NCBI GenBank assembly: GCA_900545815.1
Contig: URAM01000039.1
Location: forward strand, 1 to 14,574
DNA from: an uncultured Eubacteriales bacterium
GTDB taxonomy: Bacteria > Bacillota > Clostridia > Oscillospirales > Oscillospiraceae
DNA: 14,574 bases
Direction of reading: 5' to 3'
In this document: piece after piece, positions 7,625-14,574 of the stretch
Numbering within the stretch: position 1 is the stretch's first letter
Layout: the number at the start of each line of letters is the position of its first letter
Position numbers and translations under genes: made by a program
The notes under the pieces: generated by a model
What the model was told of the DNA's origin: nothing
What the model saw: only the letters and a program-made list of their open reading frames with translations
Database searches by the model: none

Positions 7625-8884
7625 TTACAGCTTTGCCGGGTCTGCCACGCAGCCTGCCACAGCGGAGGCTGCGGCCACAGTGGGGCTGGCCAGGATGACC
7701 TCAGAGGTCACATGACCCATACGGCCTACGAAATTGCGGTTGGTGGTGGACACGCAGCGCTCGCCTTCGCACATACAACCCATGTGACCACCCAGGCAGG
7801 GACCACAGGTGGGGGTGGAGACGGCAGCGCCGGCGGCCAGGAAGGTCTGGAAGATGCCCTCATCGATCATCTGTTGAACGATCTCCTCGGTGGCAGGCAG
7901 GACGATGCAGCGGATGCCGTCGGCCACCTTGCGGCCCTTCAAAATCTCCGCAGCAGCACGCATATCGCTGATACGGCCGTTGGTGCAGGAGCCGATGACC
8001 ACCTGGTCGATGGACATACCGGCCACCTCACCTACCGTCTTGGTGTTGCTGGGCAGGTGGGGCATGGCTACGGTGGACTGGAGGGTGTTCAGGTCGATGA
8101 CGATCTCCCGCTCATACACCGCATCCGGGTCGGCTTCGACGGCCTCAAACTTCCGGTCGGTACGGCCTTCCAGATAGGCCAGAGTCTTATCGTCCACCGG
8201 GAAGATGCCATTCTTGGCGCCGGCCTCGATTGCCATGTTGGCGATGGTGAACCGGTCGTCCATGGTCAATGCGCCGACCCCTTCTCCGGCAAACTCCAGG
8301 GACTGATACAGAGCGCCGTCCACGCCGATCATGCCGATCAGGTGGAGGATGACGTCCTTGCCGCTGACGTAGGGTTGCAGCTTGCCCTTCAGCACCACCT
8401 TGATGGCAGGGGGCACCTTGAACCAGGACAGGCCGGTAGCCATGCCGGCAGCCATGTCGGTGGAGCCGATGCCGGTGGAGAAGGCGCCCAGGGCGCCGTA
8501 GGTACAGGTGTGGGAGTCCGCGCCGATGATGACTTCACCGGGCAGAGCCAGCCCCTGTTCCGGCAGCAGGGCGTGTTCCACGCCCACGCGGCCCACGTCA
8601 AAGAAGTGGGTAATGTGGTGCTTATGCGCAAAATCCCGTGCAGTCTTGCAAAGCTGGGCGGCTTTGATGTCCTTGCAGGGGGTGTAGTGATCCAATACGA
8701 TGGCGATTTTGTCCTGATCAAAAACCTGGGTCAGGCCAGCCTTCTCAAACTGGCTGATGGCCACCGGAGCGGTGATGTCGTTGCCGAGCACCAGATCCAG
8801 CTTTGCCTCAATGAGCTGGCCTACTTCCACGGTGGGCAATCCGGCGTGTTTCGCCAGAATCTTCTGGGTCATCGTCATTCCCAT
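7625..8884 (-). CDS. leuC: 3-isopropylmalate dehydratase large subunit
   Basis: This 419-residue aconitase-family subunit holds the [4Fe-4S] cluster. The cluster cysteines are C300 in VIGSCTNGR and C360/C363 in PTCGPCLGG. The HYTPCKD (66-72) and GADSHTCTYG (121-130) blocks form the active site. It is the short LeuC form (about 420 residues), not the roughly 470-residue enterobacterial one. I choose ATG 8884 (MGMTMTQKILAKHAG) because GAGGAGG lies eight bases upstream; an in-frame extension to 8935 would cross the promoter. It is first in leuC-leuD-leuB, only 12 bases before leuD. No leuA, ilv gene or T-box leader is present. The gene is divergent from a Crp/Fnr-type regulator 106 bases away. 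Homoaconitase-like activity is the main alternative, made unlikely by the operon. Confidence 0.96.
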   Translation of the reverse strand: MGMTMTQKILAKHAGLPTVEVGQLIEAKLDLVLGNDITAPVAISQFEKAGLTQVFDQDKIAIVLDHYTPCKDIKAAQLCKTARDFAHKHHITHFFDVGRVGVEHALLPEQGLALPGEVIIGADSHTCTYGALGAFSTGIGSTDMAAGMATGLSWFKVPPAIKVVLKGKLQPYVSGKDVILHLIGMIGVDGALYQSLEFAGEGVGALTMDDRFTIANMAIEAGAKNGIFPVDDKTLAYLEGRTDRKFEAVEADPDAVYEREIVIDLNTLQSTVAMPHLPSNTKTVGEVAGMSIDQVVIGSCTNGRISDMRAAAEILKGRKVADGIRCIVLPATEEIVQQMIDEGIFQTFLAAGAAVSTPTCGPCLGGHMGCMCEGERCVSTTNRNFVGRMGHVTSEVILASPTVAAASAVAGCVADPAKL

Positions 8885-8921
8885 TTGAAATTCCTCCTCA
8901 TTCCACAAATCGTGTAAGGTT

Positions 8922-8930
8922 ATTATGCCA
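8922..8930 (-). promoter_or_regulatory. leuC: Extended -10 promoter of leuCDB
   Basis: On the minus strand TGGCATAAT is an extended -10 (CATAAT at 8922-8927) about 40 bases before the leuC ATG. No good -35 hexamer is visible at 16-18 bases; the place where it would lie (around 8944-8951) overlaps the regulator promoter and a palindrome. This suggests a promoter needing an activator or relying on the extended -10. Confidence 0.5.
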
Positions 8931-8936
8931 AACATT

Positions 8937-8966
8937 TTGACAGTTGAATGTTAACTATGTTACAAT
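8937..8966 (+). promoter_or_regulatory. Promoter of the Crp/Fnr-family regulator gene
   Basis: A perfect TTGACA (8937-8942) is followed by an 18-base spacer and TACAAT (8961-8966), preceded by TGT to form an extended -10. The start codon is 24 bases downstream. The spacer holds the imperfect palindrome AGTTGAATGTTAACT (8942-8956). Confidence 0.75.
8942..8956. promoter_or_regulatory. Candidate operator (imperfect palindrome) between divergent promoters
   Basis: AGTTGAATGTTAACT matches its own reverse complement at 11 of 15 positions, with AGTT/AACT outer arms and a central GTTAAC (8950-8955). An ATGTTA direct repeat (8948-8953 and 8957-8962) overlaps it. It lies in the shared -35/spacer zone of the leuC and regulator promoters. 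It does not match the classic Fnr or Crp site. Binding by the adjacent regulator is inference. Confidence 0.35.
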
Positions 8967-8990
8967 CTAATCGGAAAAGGAGGGAATTCT

Positions 8991-9647
8991 ATGGGGTATT
9001 TCAGCATCAAAGAACTGGGCTTGCCCGAAAACAGCTGGGCCGCCTTTGAAACCCATTACCCCTCCGTCTCTTTCCCTCCTGGCAGAATGATCTATCTGCA
9101 AGGCTCCTCTGCCGACCGGTTCTATTACCTGAAAGCCGGCCGTGTGAAGGTCTTTCTCAACTCGGAGGATGGCAGTGAGAAAATCCTGACTGTCTACGAA
9201 GCGGGCAATGTCTTTGGGGAAGCGTCTTTCTTTGACGAACTCCCCCGAGTCTCCTCTGCCATCACAGTCACCTGCTGTGAGATTGTGATCATTGACCGTC
9301 TCACGCTGGAGGCGGAGATGCAGAGAAACCCGCAAATTCTGCTGACCATCACCCGGGTGCTTGCCCGGACGGTGCGGATGCTGTCCGACCATGTGGACAC
9401 CATGGCCTTCCTGCGGGCAGATCAGCGCATCGCCCGTTATCTGCTCTCTGTGCCGGAGGACGAGGCACACGTCATCCACTGCACCCAAGAGGAGATCGCT
9501 GCCGCTGTCAGCGTCAGCCGAGTCACCGCCAGCCGCGTGTTGAATCGGTTCGTCCGGTGTGGCCTGTTGCAGACCGGCTATGGCAGCCTGCGCATCCTGG
9601 ATGCCAGCGGGCTGGAGCAGTGCGCCCGACAGGGGTTCGAAACGTAA
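8991..9647 (+). CDS. Crp/Fnr family transcriptional regulator
   Basis: This 218-residue protein has an N-terminal cyclic-nucleotide-binding-like beta-roll (about 18-105), a long dimerisation helix (about 108-140) and a C-terminal winged helix-turn-helix (about 150-205). The recognition region is TQEEIAAAVSVSRVTASRVL (165-184), which fits the HTH_Crp family. The loop FGEASFFDELPRVSSA (75-90) resembles the phosphate-binding cassette of Crp (GE...R.SA), so a nucleotide or other anionic ligand is possible. There is no N-terminal cysteine cluster of the Fnr type, so oxygen sensing through iron-sulfur is unlikely; scattered cysteines (C95, C96, C164, C190, C211) do not form a known motif. AAAAGGAGGG stands six bases before ATG. 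It is divergent from leuC, making autoregulation and control of leuCDB a reasonable inference but unproven. Confidence 0.92.
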   Translation: MGYFSIKELGLPENSWAAFETHYPSVSFPPGRMIYLQGSSADRFYYLKAGRVKVFLNSEDGSEKILTVYEAGNVFGEASFFDELPRVSSAITVTCCEIVIIDRLTLEAEMQRNPQILLTITRVLARTVRMLSDHVDTMAFLRADQRIARYLLSVPEDEAHVIHCTQEEIAAAVSVSRVTASRVLNRFVRCGLLQTGYGSLRILDASGLEQCARQGFET

Positions 9648-9654
9648 GTTGGGG

Positions 9655-9683
9655 TTGTGTTTTGCGGGAAAACCCCTTATAAT
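9655..9683 (+). promoter_or_regulatory. Promoter of the DUF6273 membrane-protein gene
   Basis: TTGTGT (9655-9660), a 17-base spacer and a perfect TATAAT (9678-9683) lie 34 bases before the start codon, between the regulator stop and the next gene. The -35 is only half-matching. Confidence 0.55.
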
Positions 9684-9716
9684 ATCCTGTGATTTCACTG
9701 AATCGGAGTAAAAACT

Positions 9717-10886
9717 ATGGCTGATGCTAAGAAGAAGAATGCGAAGAAAAAAGCGCCGCCGGAACTGACTCCGGAGCAGCGCCGAAAGCTGGCAGAAAAA
9801 CAAGTCATTGGCGCCGGAATGGCATTGGATTTTCGCGATCAGGCTCATTTCTACAACCGTGCGGCGGAACTGCTGGAGGGCATCCCCGATGACCCGAATT
9901 GTGCTGCTCAAGCGGCAGAGTACCGTGCCAAAGCGGAGGAGATCTCCAAAGACGGCTGGGAGGCTGCCTATCAGGCTGCACTGGCAGCCAAAGAAGCTGC
10001 GGTGACGGCGGAGGAGTTCTCGCAGGCAGAGAGCGCGTTCCAAAGACTGCCCAATTACCGAGATGCAGATGCCATGGCGGCAGAGTGTGCGCAGCGCTAC
10101 CGCCATCTGGCTCGAAAGGGGCACCCGGCTCTGGTGGTGTTTTGCCTGTTGCTGGCACTGCTGTTGGCCGCTGGGGTGGCCTATCAGACCAACTGGGGCA
10201 AGTACCAGTTCGCCCAACTCTGCATGACCACCTCCCACTATGGCAAGGCCATGGACACCTTTGCCGACTTGAAGGGATACGAGGACAGCGCAGACAAGGA
10301 GACAGATGCCCGATATCAGCTGGCCATGCAGCATATGGAGAAGGGCAAGTACCAAAAGGCCGCCTTCCATCTCCGCAAGCTGGGCGACTACCAGGACAGC
10401 GAGACCCAGCTAGTAACCGCCGAAACCCAGCTGCTGCAAGGCGCTCAGGTGGGAGATACCGTTCCCTTCGGCACTTGCGACTGGGTGGTGCTGGATGCAC
10501 AGTCGGATGGGGCGCTGCTGACGCTGGAGAAGCCACTGAAGGAGCCGCAGTGCTTCAACGAGCAGAAAGCCGAGGTTTCTTGGACGGACGCTTCCCTATG
10601 TCGCTGGCTGAATGACCGCTGGATGACGGAGACTTTCTCCGCTGAGGAACAGGCCATGCTGCGGGACAGCGACGCCAAGAGCAAGGTGTTTCTGCTGAGC
10701 GACAGCGAGTGGCGCAGCTACGGCAGCCAGATCAAGCCGGTCAAGTGCAACTGGTGGCTGCGCACGCCGAGCACCCAGAAGGGTTGCGCCATGTTCGTTG
10801 ACCCCTATGGCACCATCATGGAAGCCGGTTATCCGGTGAACGCCGTGATGAAAGTGCGTCCCACCATTTGGGTCAGCTATCAATAA
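9717..10886 (+). CDS. Single-pass membrane protein with TPR-like repeats and a C-terminal DUF6273-type domain
   Basis: This 389-residue protein of unknown function starts with a Lys-rich segment (1-30). One strong membrane helix (about 137-156) is preceded by RYRHLARKGH, which predicts the N-terminus inside and C-terminus outside the cell. Short helical repeats with a [NGD]Y-x-D-[AS] element occur at 113, 187 and 224 (NYRDADA, GYEDSAD, DYQDSET); a related segment lies near 55-73. They resemble TPR/Sel1-like repeats. The C-terminal part (about 246-389) has the pattern of DUF6273: GDTVPFGTCDWVVLD, DASLCRWLND, VFLLSDSEW, NWWLRTPS, and a closing VRPTIWVSY. It reads as an extracellular domain. The ribosome-binding site is GGAG (9704-9707). 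It follows the regulator by 69 bases with its own promoter and ends at a terminator, so it is probably monocistronic. Domain names are from pattern memory, not a search. Confidence 0.85.
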   Translation: MADAKKKNAKKKAPPELTPEQRRKLAEKQVIGAGMALDFRDQAHFYNRAAELLEGIPDDPNCAAQAAEYRAKAEEISKDGWEAAYQAALAAKEAAVTAEEFSQAESAFQRLPNYRDADAMAAECAQRYRHLARKGHPALVVFCLLLALLLAAGVAYQTNWGKYQFAQLCMTTSHYGKAMDTFADLKGYEDSADKETDARYQLAMQHMEKGKYQKAAFHLRKLGDYQDSETQLVTAETQLLQGAQVGDTVPFGTCDWVVLDAQSDGALLTLEKPLKEPQCFNEQKAEVSWTDASLCRWLNDRWMTETFSAEEQAMLRDSDAKSKVFLLSDSEWRSYGSQIKPVKCNWWLRTPSTQKGCAMFVDPYGTIMEAGYPVNAVMKVRPTIWVSYQ

Positions 10887-10890
10887 GAGC

Positions 10891-10926
10891 AAAAAAGACC
10901 AGCGTATCGGTTGCGCTGGTCTTTTC
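10891..10926. terminator. Rho-independent terminator after the DUF6273 gene
   Basis: A 12-bp stem AAAAGACCAGCG/CGCTGGTCTTTT (10893-10904 with 10914-10925) has a 9-base loop and starts a few bases after the stop codon. The plus-strand U-tract TTTT is partly within the stem. The following gene begins just 19 bases later, so its promoter must overlap this region or it depends on read-through. Confidence 0.75.
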
Positions 10927-10944
10927 TGAAATTTGGGAGGTTTT

Positions 10945-11598
10945 ATGGAACCCATTACGATCTACGCTTATCCGGTCACAAAATTGCCCTTTTCTCTCGC
11001 AGAATGTCAGGAAAAACTGTCACTGGAACGGTTAGAACAGCTGTCCAAGTTCCCAGAACAGAGTCGGCAGCACAGTTTAGCGGGAGATCTGCTGGCGATG
11101 ACAGCTTACCGCAAAGCCTACCCTGGAGATCCGTTCCCGCCGGAACGGGCTGTGACGCCTGCGGGCAAGCCCTACTTCCCTGCTCGACCTGAGTTCCACT
11201 ACAGCATTTCTCACTCTGGTGAGTGGGTGGTCTGCGCAGTGGGTGCGGTGCCGCTGGGAGTGGACATTCAGGTGGAGCGGCCGGTTCGGCCGGTGGTATT
11301 TCGGGCGTTGTCACCAGTGGAACAGAGGGAGCTGGATGGGCTGGAAGAACAGGAGCGCTTCCCTGCTTTTTTTGATGTATGGTGCTTAAAGGAGGCTTAT
11401 TCTAAGGCCATTGGGCTGGGGCTGAAATCCAGATTCCGAGATTTTTCAGTGAGCAAGAAAGCTGAGATTTCTGTACCCTGCTTTTCTGTGGCGCTGCCAC
11501 GTTTTGGGGATTGCCGCTATCATCTGGGCATTTGTGCTCAGACAGTTCCCATGCCGAGATTACAGCTGCAAGTAGTAGAAAAGAGAGAGCTGCTCTGA
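10945..11598 (+). CDS. 4'-phosphopantetheinyl transferase, Sfp type
   Basis: This 217-residue enzyme would transfer the phosphopantetheine arm of coenzyme A to a serine on a carrier protein. The Sfp-type pseudo-dimer is visible: HYSISHSGEWVVCAVG (85-100) contributes to CoA binding, GVDIQVER (105-112) gives metal-binding D107, and WCLKEAYSKAIG (146-157) gives E150 and K154. Position 109 is Gln where Sfp has the third metal-binding Glu, a variation seen in other family members. ATG 10945 is chosen because GGGAGG (10935-10940) stands just upstream; a TTG 12 bases earlier lies in front of that site. No polyketide, peptide synthetase or fatty-acid gene is nearby, so its target may be the housekeeping acyl carrier protein or a distant cluster. 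It converges on rpoC. Confidence 0.92.
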   Translation: MEPITIYAYPVTKLPFSLAECQEKLSLERLEQLSKFPEQSRQHSLAGDLLAMTAYRKAYPGDPFPPERAVTPAGKPYFPARPEFHYSISHSGEWVVCAVGAVPLGVDIQVERPVRPVVFRALSPVEQRELDGLEEQERFPAFFDVWCLKEAYSKAIGLGLKSRFRDFSVSKKAEISVPCFSVALPRFGDCRYHLGICAQTVPMPRLQLQVVEKRELL

Positions 11599-11625
11599 TC
11601 GCAGCGCTTTTCCCCGTCCGACTGC

Positions 11626-11661
11626 AAAAACCGCCCCTGAGCAACGTGCTCAGGGGCGGTT
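11626..11661. terminator. Terminator between the convergent phosphopantetheinyl transferase gene and rpoC
   Basis: A 15-bp perfect stem AACCGCCCCTGAGCA/TGCTCAGGGGCGGTT (11629-11643 with 11647-11661) has a three-base loop. On the minus strand it is followed by further T (11626-11630), fitting rpoC termination. On the plus strand only TTCATT follows, so it is weaker in that direction. Confidence 0.85.
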
Positions 11662-11704
11662 CATTCCATTATTTATTGCGTTATATTTGCTTCGGGTTCG
11701 AAAC

Positions 11705-14574
11705 TCAATCCAAATCCATCGGTGCTTCGTCAGAACCTTCTTCTGTCGGAGCATCCTCCAGGAAGATGGGGCTTTCCTCGAACAGAGGGCCTTCCTCCCC
11801 TTCCTCGTGGGACACCATCGGTTCTTCTTCAGCGCTTTCGGTGATGATCTCGCCGTCATCGTCGAATTCGTCACTGTGGCGGAACTGCTCCAGGCCGGTG
11901 CCGGCGGGGATGAGTTTGCCGATGATGACGTTCTCCTTCAGACCCAGCAGGTGGTCTACCTTGCCGTAGATGGCGGCTTCGGTCAGCACCTTGGTAGTCT
12001 CCTGGAAGGAGGCAGCGGACAGGAAGGAGTCGGTGGACAAGGCAGCCTTGGTGATACCCAGCAGCAGTCTGGTGCAGGTGGGCAGCATCAGGGGGGAGCC
12101 ATCCTCTCGGGTCTCGCCAGCGGCGATGCGAGCGCGGACGGCATCGCAGGCGTCCTCGAATACGGGCAGGCTGATGGTGGAGCCGGAGAGCAGCTGGGAA
12201 TCGCCAGCTTCTTCCACTTTGACCCGACGCATCATCTGGCGGCAGATGACCTCGATATGCTTATCGTTGATGTCAACGCCCTGGCTGCGGTAAGGCTTCA
12301 GAACTTCCTTGACCAGGTACTCGTGGAGCTGGTGGATGCCGCGGATGCGCAGGACGTCCTGGGGATACAGGGCGCCGGGCACCAGCTGAGTACCCTTTTC
12401 CACCCGCTGTCCATTCTTGATGAGCAGCTGAGCGGCGGGCAGCATATAGGTACACACTTCGCCGTCGTCTGCGGTGAGGGTGACGCTGACCAAGGTGCCC
12501 TTCCGGGTCTCGCCTACGGTAGCCACGCCGGTGACCTCTGCCAGCTGTGCCATCTTCTTGGGACGGCGTGCTTCGAACAGTTCTTCCACTCGGGGCAGAC
12601 CCTGGGTGATGTCACCGCCGGCAACGCCGCCGGTATGGAAGGTACGCATGGTCAGCTGGGTACCCGGTTCGCCGATGGACTGTGCGGCGATGATGCCCAC
12701 AGACTCGCCGATGCCAACCTGTTCCTGGAGCGCCAGGTTCAGGCCGTAGCACTTGGAGCAGACGCCGTTGCGGGCGTGGCAGGTCAGGACGCTGCGCACC
12801 TTGGCTTCGTGGATGCCGTGCTTCTCCAGCAGTTCAGCATCCTTCTGGTAGATGATCGTGTTCGTATCGAACAGAAGCTCGCCGGTTTCGGGGTCGCAGA
12901 TGGGCTCGCTGAGGAAGCGGCCGTTGATGCGCTCACCGAAGGTCTCGATAACCTGGCCATTTTCTTCGATCTCGTAGACCATGATACCATCGTCAGTGCC
13001 ACAGTCTTCGCTGCGGACAATGACTTCCTGGGAGACGTCTACCAGACGGCGGGTCAGGTAACCGGAGTCTGCGGTACGCAGAGCGGTATCCGACAGGCCC
13101 TTACGAGCGCCTCGGGAGGAGATGAAGTATTCCAGAACGGACAGACCTTCGCGGAAGTTGGACTTGACGGGGATCTCGATGGTCTTACCGGCGGTGTTGG
13201 CCAGCAGGCCGCGCATACCGGCCAGCTGACGGATCTGAGCCTGGGAACCACGGGCGCCGGAGTCTGCCATCATGAAGATGGGGTTGTACTGATCCATGCC
13301 CTTCTGCAAGGCGTTGGAGACGTCGTTGGTGGTCTTTTCCCATTCCTTGACCACCAGACGATACCGTTCGTCGTTGGTCAGGAAGCCGCGGCGGAACTGA
13401 TTTTCAATCTTAACGACCATCTTCTCGCTCTTGGCAACCATGTCATACTTGACCTGGGGGATGGTCATGTCGTAGATGGATACGGTCAGGGAGCCGATGG
13501 TGGAGTAGTGATAGCCCTGAGCCTTGATGCCGTCCAGCATGGTGGCGGAAACGGCGAAGCCGTGCTTAGCGATACAGGAGGAGATGATCTTACCCAGCAG
13601 CTTCTTGCCGCAGATCTGGTTGATCTCCGGTTCCAGCCAATGATCGGGGTCGTTCCGGTCGATGAAGCCCAAATCCTGGGGTACCTGGTCGTTGAAGATC
13701 AGGCGGCCGACGGTAGTGCGCACCAGACCCTCGTGCCCCCGTTCGGGATCCTTCCGATAGATAAGGATGGGGATATGCAGATCCAGCACACCGGCGTCGT
13801 AGGCCATACGAGCTTCCACATCACTGCGGTAGGTGGGGAAGATCTCTCGCGGCAGAGTGCCAGCTTGCGCAGCGTCCCGACACAGGTAAGCAGTGGTGGC
13901 AATCCAAGGCTGGTAACGGCTCTCGTCCGGGTCACGAACCCAAACACGGTCGTCCCCTTCCAGCTCGCCGTTGTTGAGCTTTTTGGCCACTTCCTCGGCA
14001 GTCTCGAAGCACATCTCCTCTACCACCGGAGCGTCCTTCTCATAAGTCAGGTAGTAGGAACCCAGCACCATGTCCTGGGTGGGAACGGTGACGGGGCTGC
14101 CGTCCTGGGGACGGAGCAGGTTGTTGGCGGAGAGCATGAGGACACGGGCTTCTGCCTGTGCCTCTGCGCCCAGAGGCACATGGACGGCCATCTGGTCGCC
14201 ATCGAAGTCGGCGTTAAAGGGGGTGCAGACCAGGGGGTGCAGCTTGATGGCACGGCCTTCCACCAGCACCGGCTCGAAGGCCTGGATGGACAAGCGGTGG
14301 AGGGTGGGCGCACGGTTGAGCATGACAGGATGGTCTTTGATGACGCTGTCCAAGGCGTCCCACACAGCAGGATGCCCCTTATCCACCATCTTCTTGGCAG
14401 ATTTGATGTTGTTGGCGGAGCCGTCCTGCACCAGCTTCTTCATGATGAAGGGGCGGAACAACTCAACGGCCATTTCCTTGGGCAGACCACACTGGTAAAT
14501 TTTCAGCTCAGGGCCGACCACGATAACGGAACGGCCAGAGTAGTCAACACGCTTGCCCAGCAGGTTCTGACGGA
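11705..14574 (-). CDS. rpoC: DNA-directed RNA polymerase beta' subunit, C-terminal part (5' end outside window)
   Basis: 955 residues of beta' are visible, starting inside RQNLLGKRVDYSGRSVI; by comparison with E. coli about 330 residues are missing to the right. The catalytic Mg site NADFDGD is at 14195-14215. GARGSQAQIRQLAGMRGLLA marks the bridge-helix region, and GIIAAQSIGEPGTQLTMRTFHTGG the trigger-loop region. The second zinc site is intact: C in RSEDCGT plus C-x6-C-x2-C in TCHARNGVCSKC. There is no large lineage-specific insert of the proteobacterial type. After the normal end ENVIIGKLIPAGTGLEQFR, the protein continues with 57 mainly Asp/Glu residues. The gene is transcribed toward the phosphopantetheinyl transferase gene and ends at a strong terminator. 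rpoB is expected just beyond the right edge, outside view. Confidence 0.98.
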   Translation of the reverse strand, partial: RQNLLGKRVDYSGRSVIVVGPELKIYQCGLPKEMAVELFRPFIMKKLVQDGSANNIKSAKKMVDKGHPAVWDALDSVIKDHPVMLNRAPTLHRLSIQAFEPVLVEGRAIKLHPLVCTPFNADFDGDQMAVHVPLGAEAQAEARVLMLSANNLLRPQDGSPVTVPTQDMVLGSYYLTYEKDAPVVEEMCFETAEEVAKKLNNGELEGDDRVWVRDPDESRYQPWIATTAYLCRDAAQAGTLPREIFPTYRSDVEARMAYDAGVLDLHIPILIYRKDPERGHEGLVRTTVGRLIFNDQVPQDLGFIDRNDPDHWLEPEINQICGKKLLGKIISSCIAKHGFAVSATMLDGIKAQGYHYSTIGSLTVSIYDMTIPQVKYDMVAKSEKMVVKIENQFRRGFLTNDERYRLVVKEWEKTTNDVSNALQKGMDQYNPIFMMADSGARGSQAQIRQLAGMRGLLANTAGKTIEIPVKSNFREGLSVLEYFISSRGARKGLSDTALRTADSGYLTRRLVDVSQEVIVRSEDCGTDDGIMVYEIEENGQVIETFGERINGRFLSEPICDPETGELLFDTNTIIYQKDAELLEKHGIHEAKVRSVLTCHARNGVCSKCYGLNLALQEQVGIGESVGIIAAQSIGEPGTQLTMRTFHTGGVAGGDITQGLPRVEELFEARRPKKMAQLAEVTGVATVGETRKGTLVSVTLTADDGEVCTYMLPAAQLLIKNGQRVEKGTQLVPGALYPQDVLRIRGIHQLHEYLVKEVLKPYRSQGVDINDKHIEVICRQMMRRVKVEEAGDSQLLSGSTISLPVFEDACDAVRARIAAGETREDGSPLMLPTCTRLLLGITKAALSTDSFLSAASFQETTKVLTEAAIYGKVDHLLGLKENVIIGKLIPAGTGLEQFRHSDEFDDDGEIITESAEEEPMVSHEEGEEGPLFEESPIFLEDAPTEEGSDEAPMDLD

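Noticed and set aside
6950..8917. A 655-residue plus-strand open frame opposite leuB, leuD and leuC
   Set aside because: It is a long antisense shadow caused by GC-rich third codon positions in leuCDB. Its translation is Gly/His/Ala/Val-rich with no recognisable domain, and the opposite strand encodes three intact enzymes.
8991..9647. True Fnr-type oxygen sensor
   Set aside because: There is no N-terminal cysteine cluster; the cysteines are scattered and do not form a known iron-sulfur motif.
8967..10370. A 467-residue minus-strand open frame opposite the Crp/Fnr and DUF6273 genes
   Set aside because: It spans two genes, their intergenic promoter and a start region on the other strand, has no recognisable domain, and is best explained as a shadow.

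Overview
The window looks like chromosomal housekeeping DNA from a GC-rich anaerobic Firmicute, most likely a gut clostridium of the Oscillospiraceae/Ruminococcaceae type. This is inferred from strong AGGAGG ribosome-binding sites, TTGACA/TATAAT promoters (often with an extended -10 TGn), GC-rich coding sequence, the short 419-residue LeuC with a separate LeuD, a long-form PurB, and a DUF6273-type surface protein. No species can be named from this sequence alone.

Layout from left to right. The window opens in a tRNA-Leu(CAG) gene cut by the left edge (minus strand). Divergent from it is a family-4 [4Fe-4S] uracil-DNA glycosylase (plus). Its 3' end overlaps tail-to-tail with a class-I glutamine amidotransferase-like peptidase C26 (minus). 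Next comes a 262-bp non-coding stretch packed with hairpins. It is followed by an AI-2E-family membrane protein that has no canonical start codon and lies just downstream of purB, so the two are probably cotranscribed (minus). A class I/II PLP aminotransferase (minus) has its own strong promoter and terminator. The leucine operon leuC-leuD-leuB (minus) comes next. It is divergent from a Crp/Fnr-family regulator (plus), and the promoters overlap back to back around an imperfect palindrome. Downstream on the plus strand are a membrane protein with TPR-like repeats and a DUF6273 domain, then an Sfp-type phosphopantetheinyl transferase. The latter converges on rpoC, whose 3' four-fifths fill the right end (minus) and whose start lies outside the window.

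Most genes are short independent units with recognisable promoters and hairpin terminators. The only clear multi-gene pathway is leuCDB, which converts 2-isopropylmalate to 2-oxoisocaproate. No mobile element, CRISPR array, toxin-antitoxin pair, defence island or secondary-metabolite cluster was seen.

I found no convincing new multi-gene system. The observations most worth a second look are the hairpin array at 1444-1665, the apparent ACG start of the AI-2E protein, the shared leuC/Crp-Fnr control region without a T-box, the repeat-TM-repeat-DUF6273 protein, and the very acidic C-terminal tail of RpoC.
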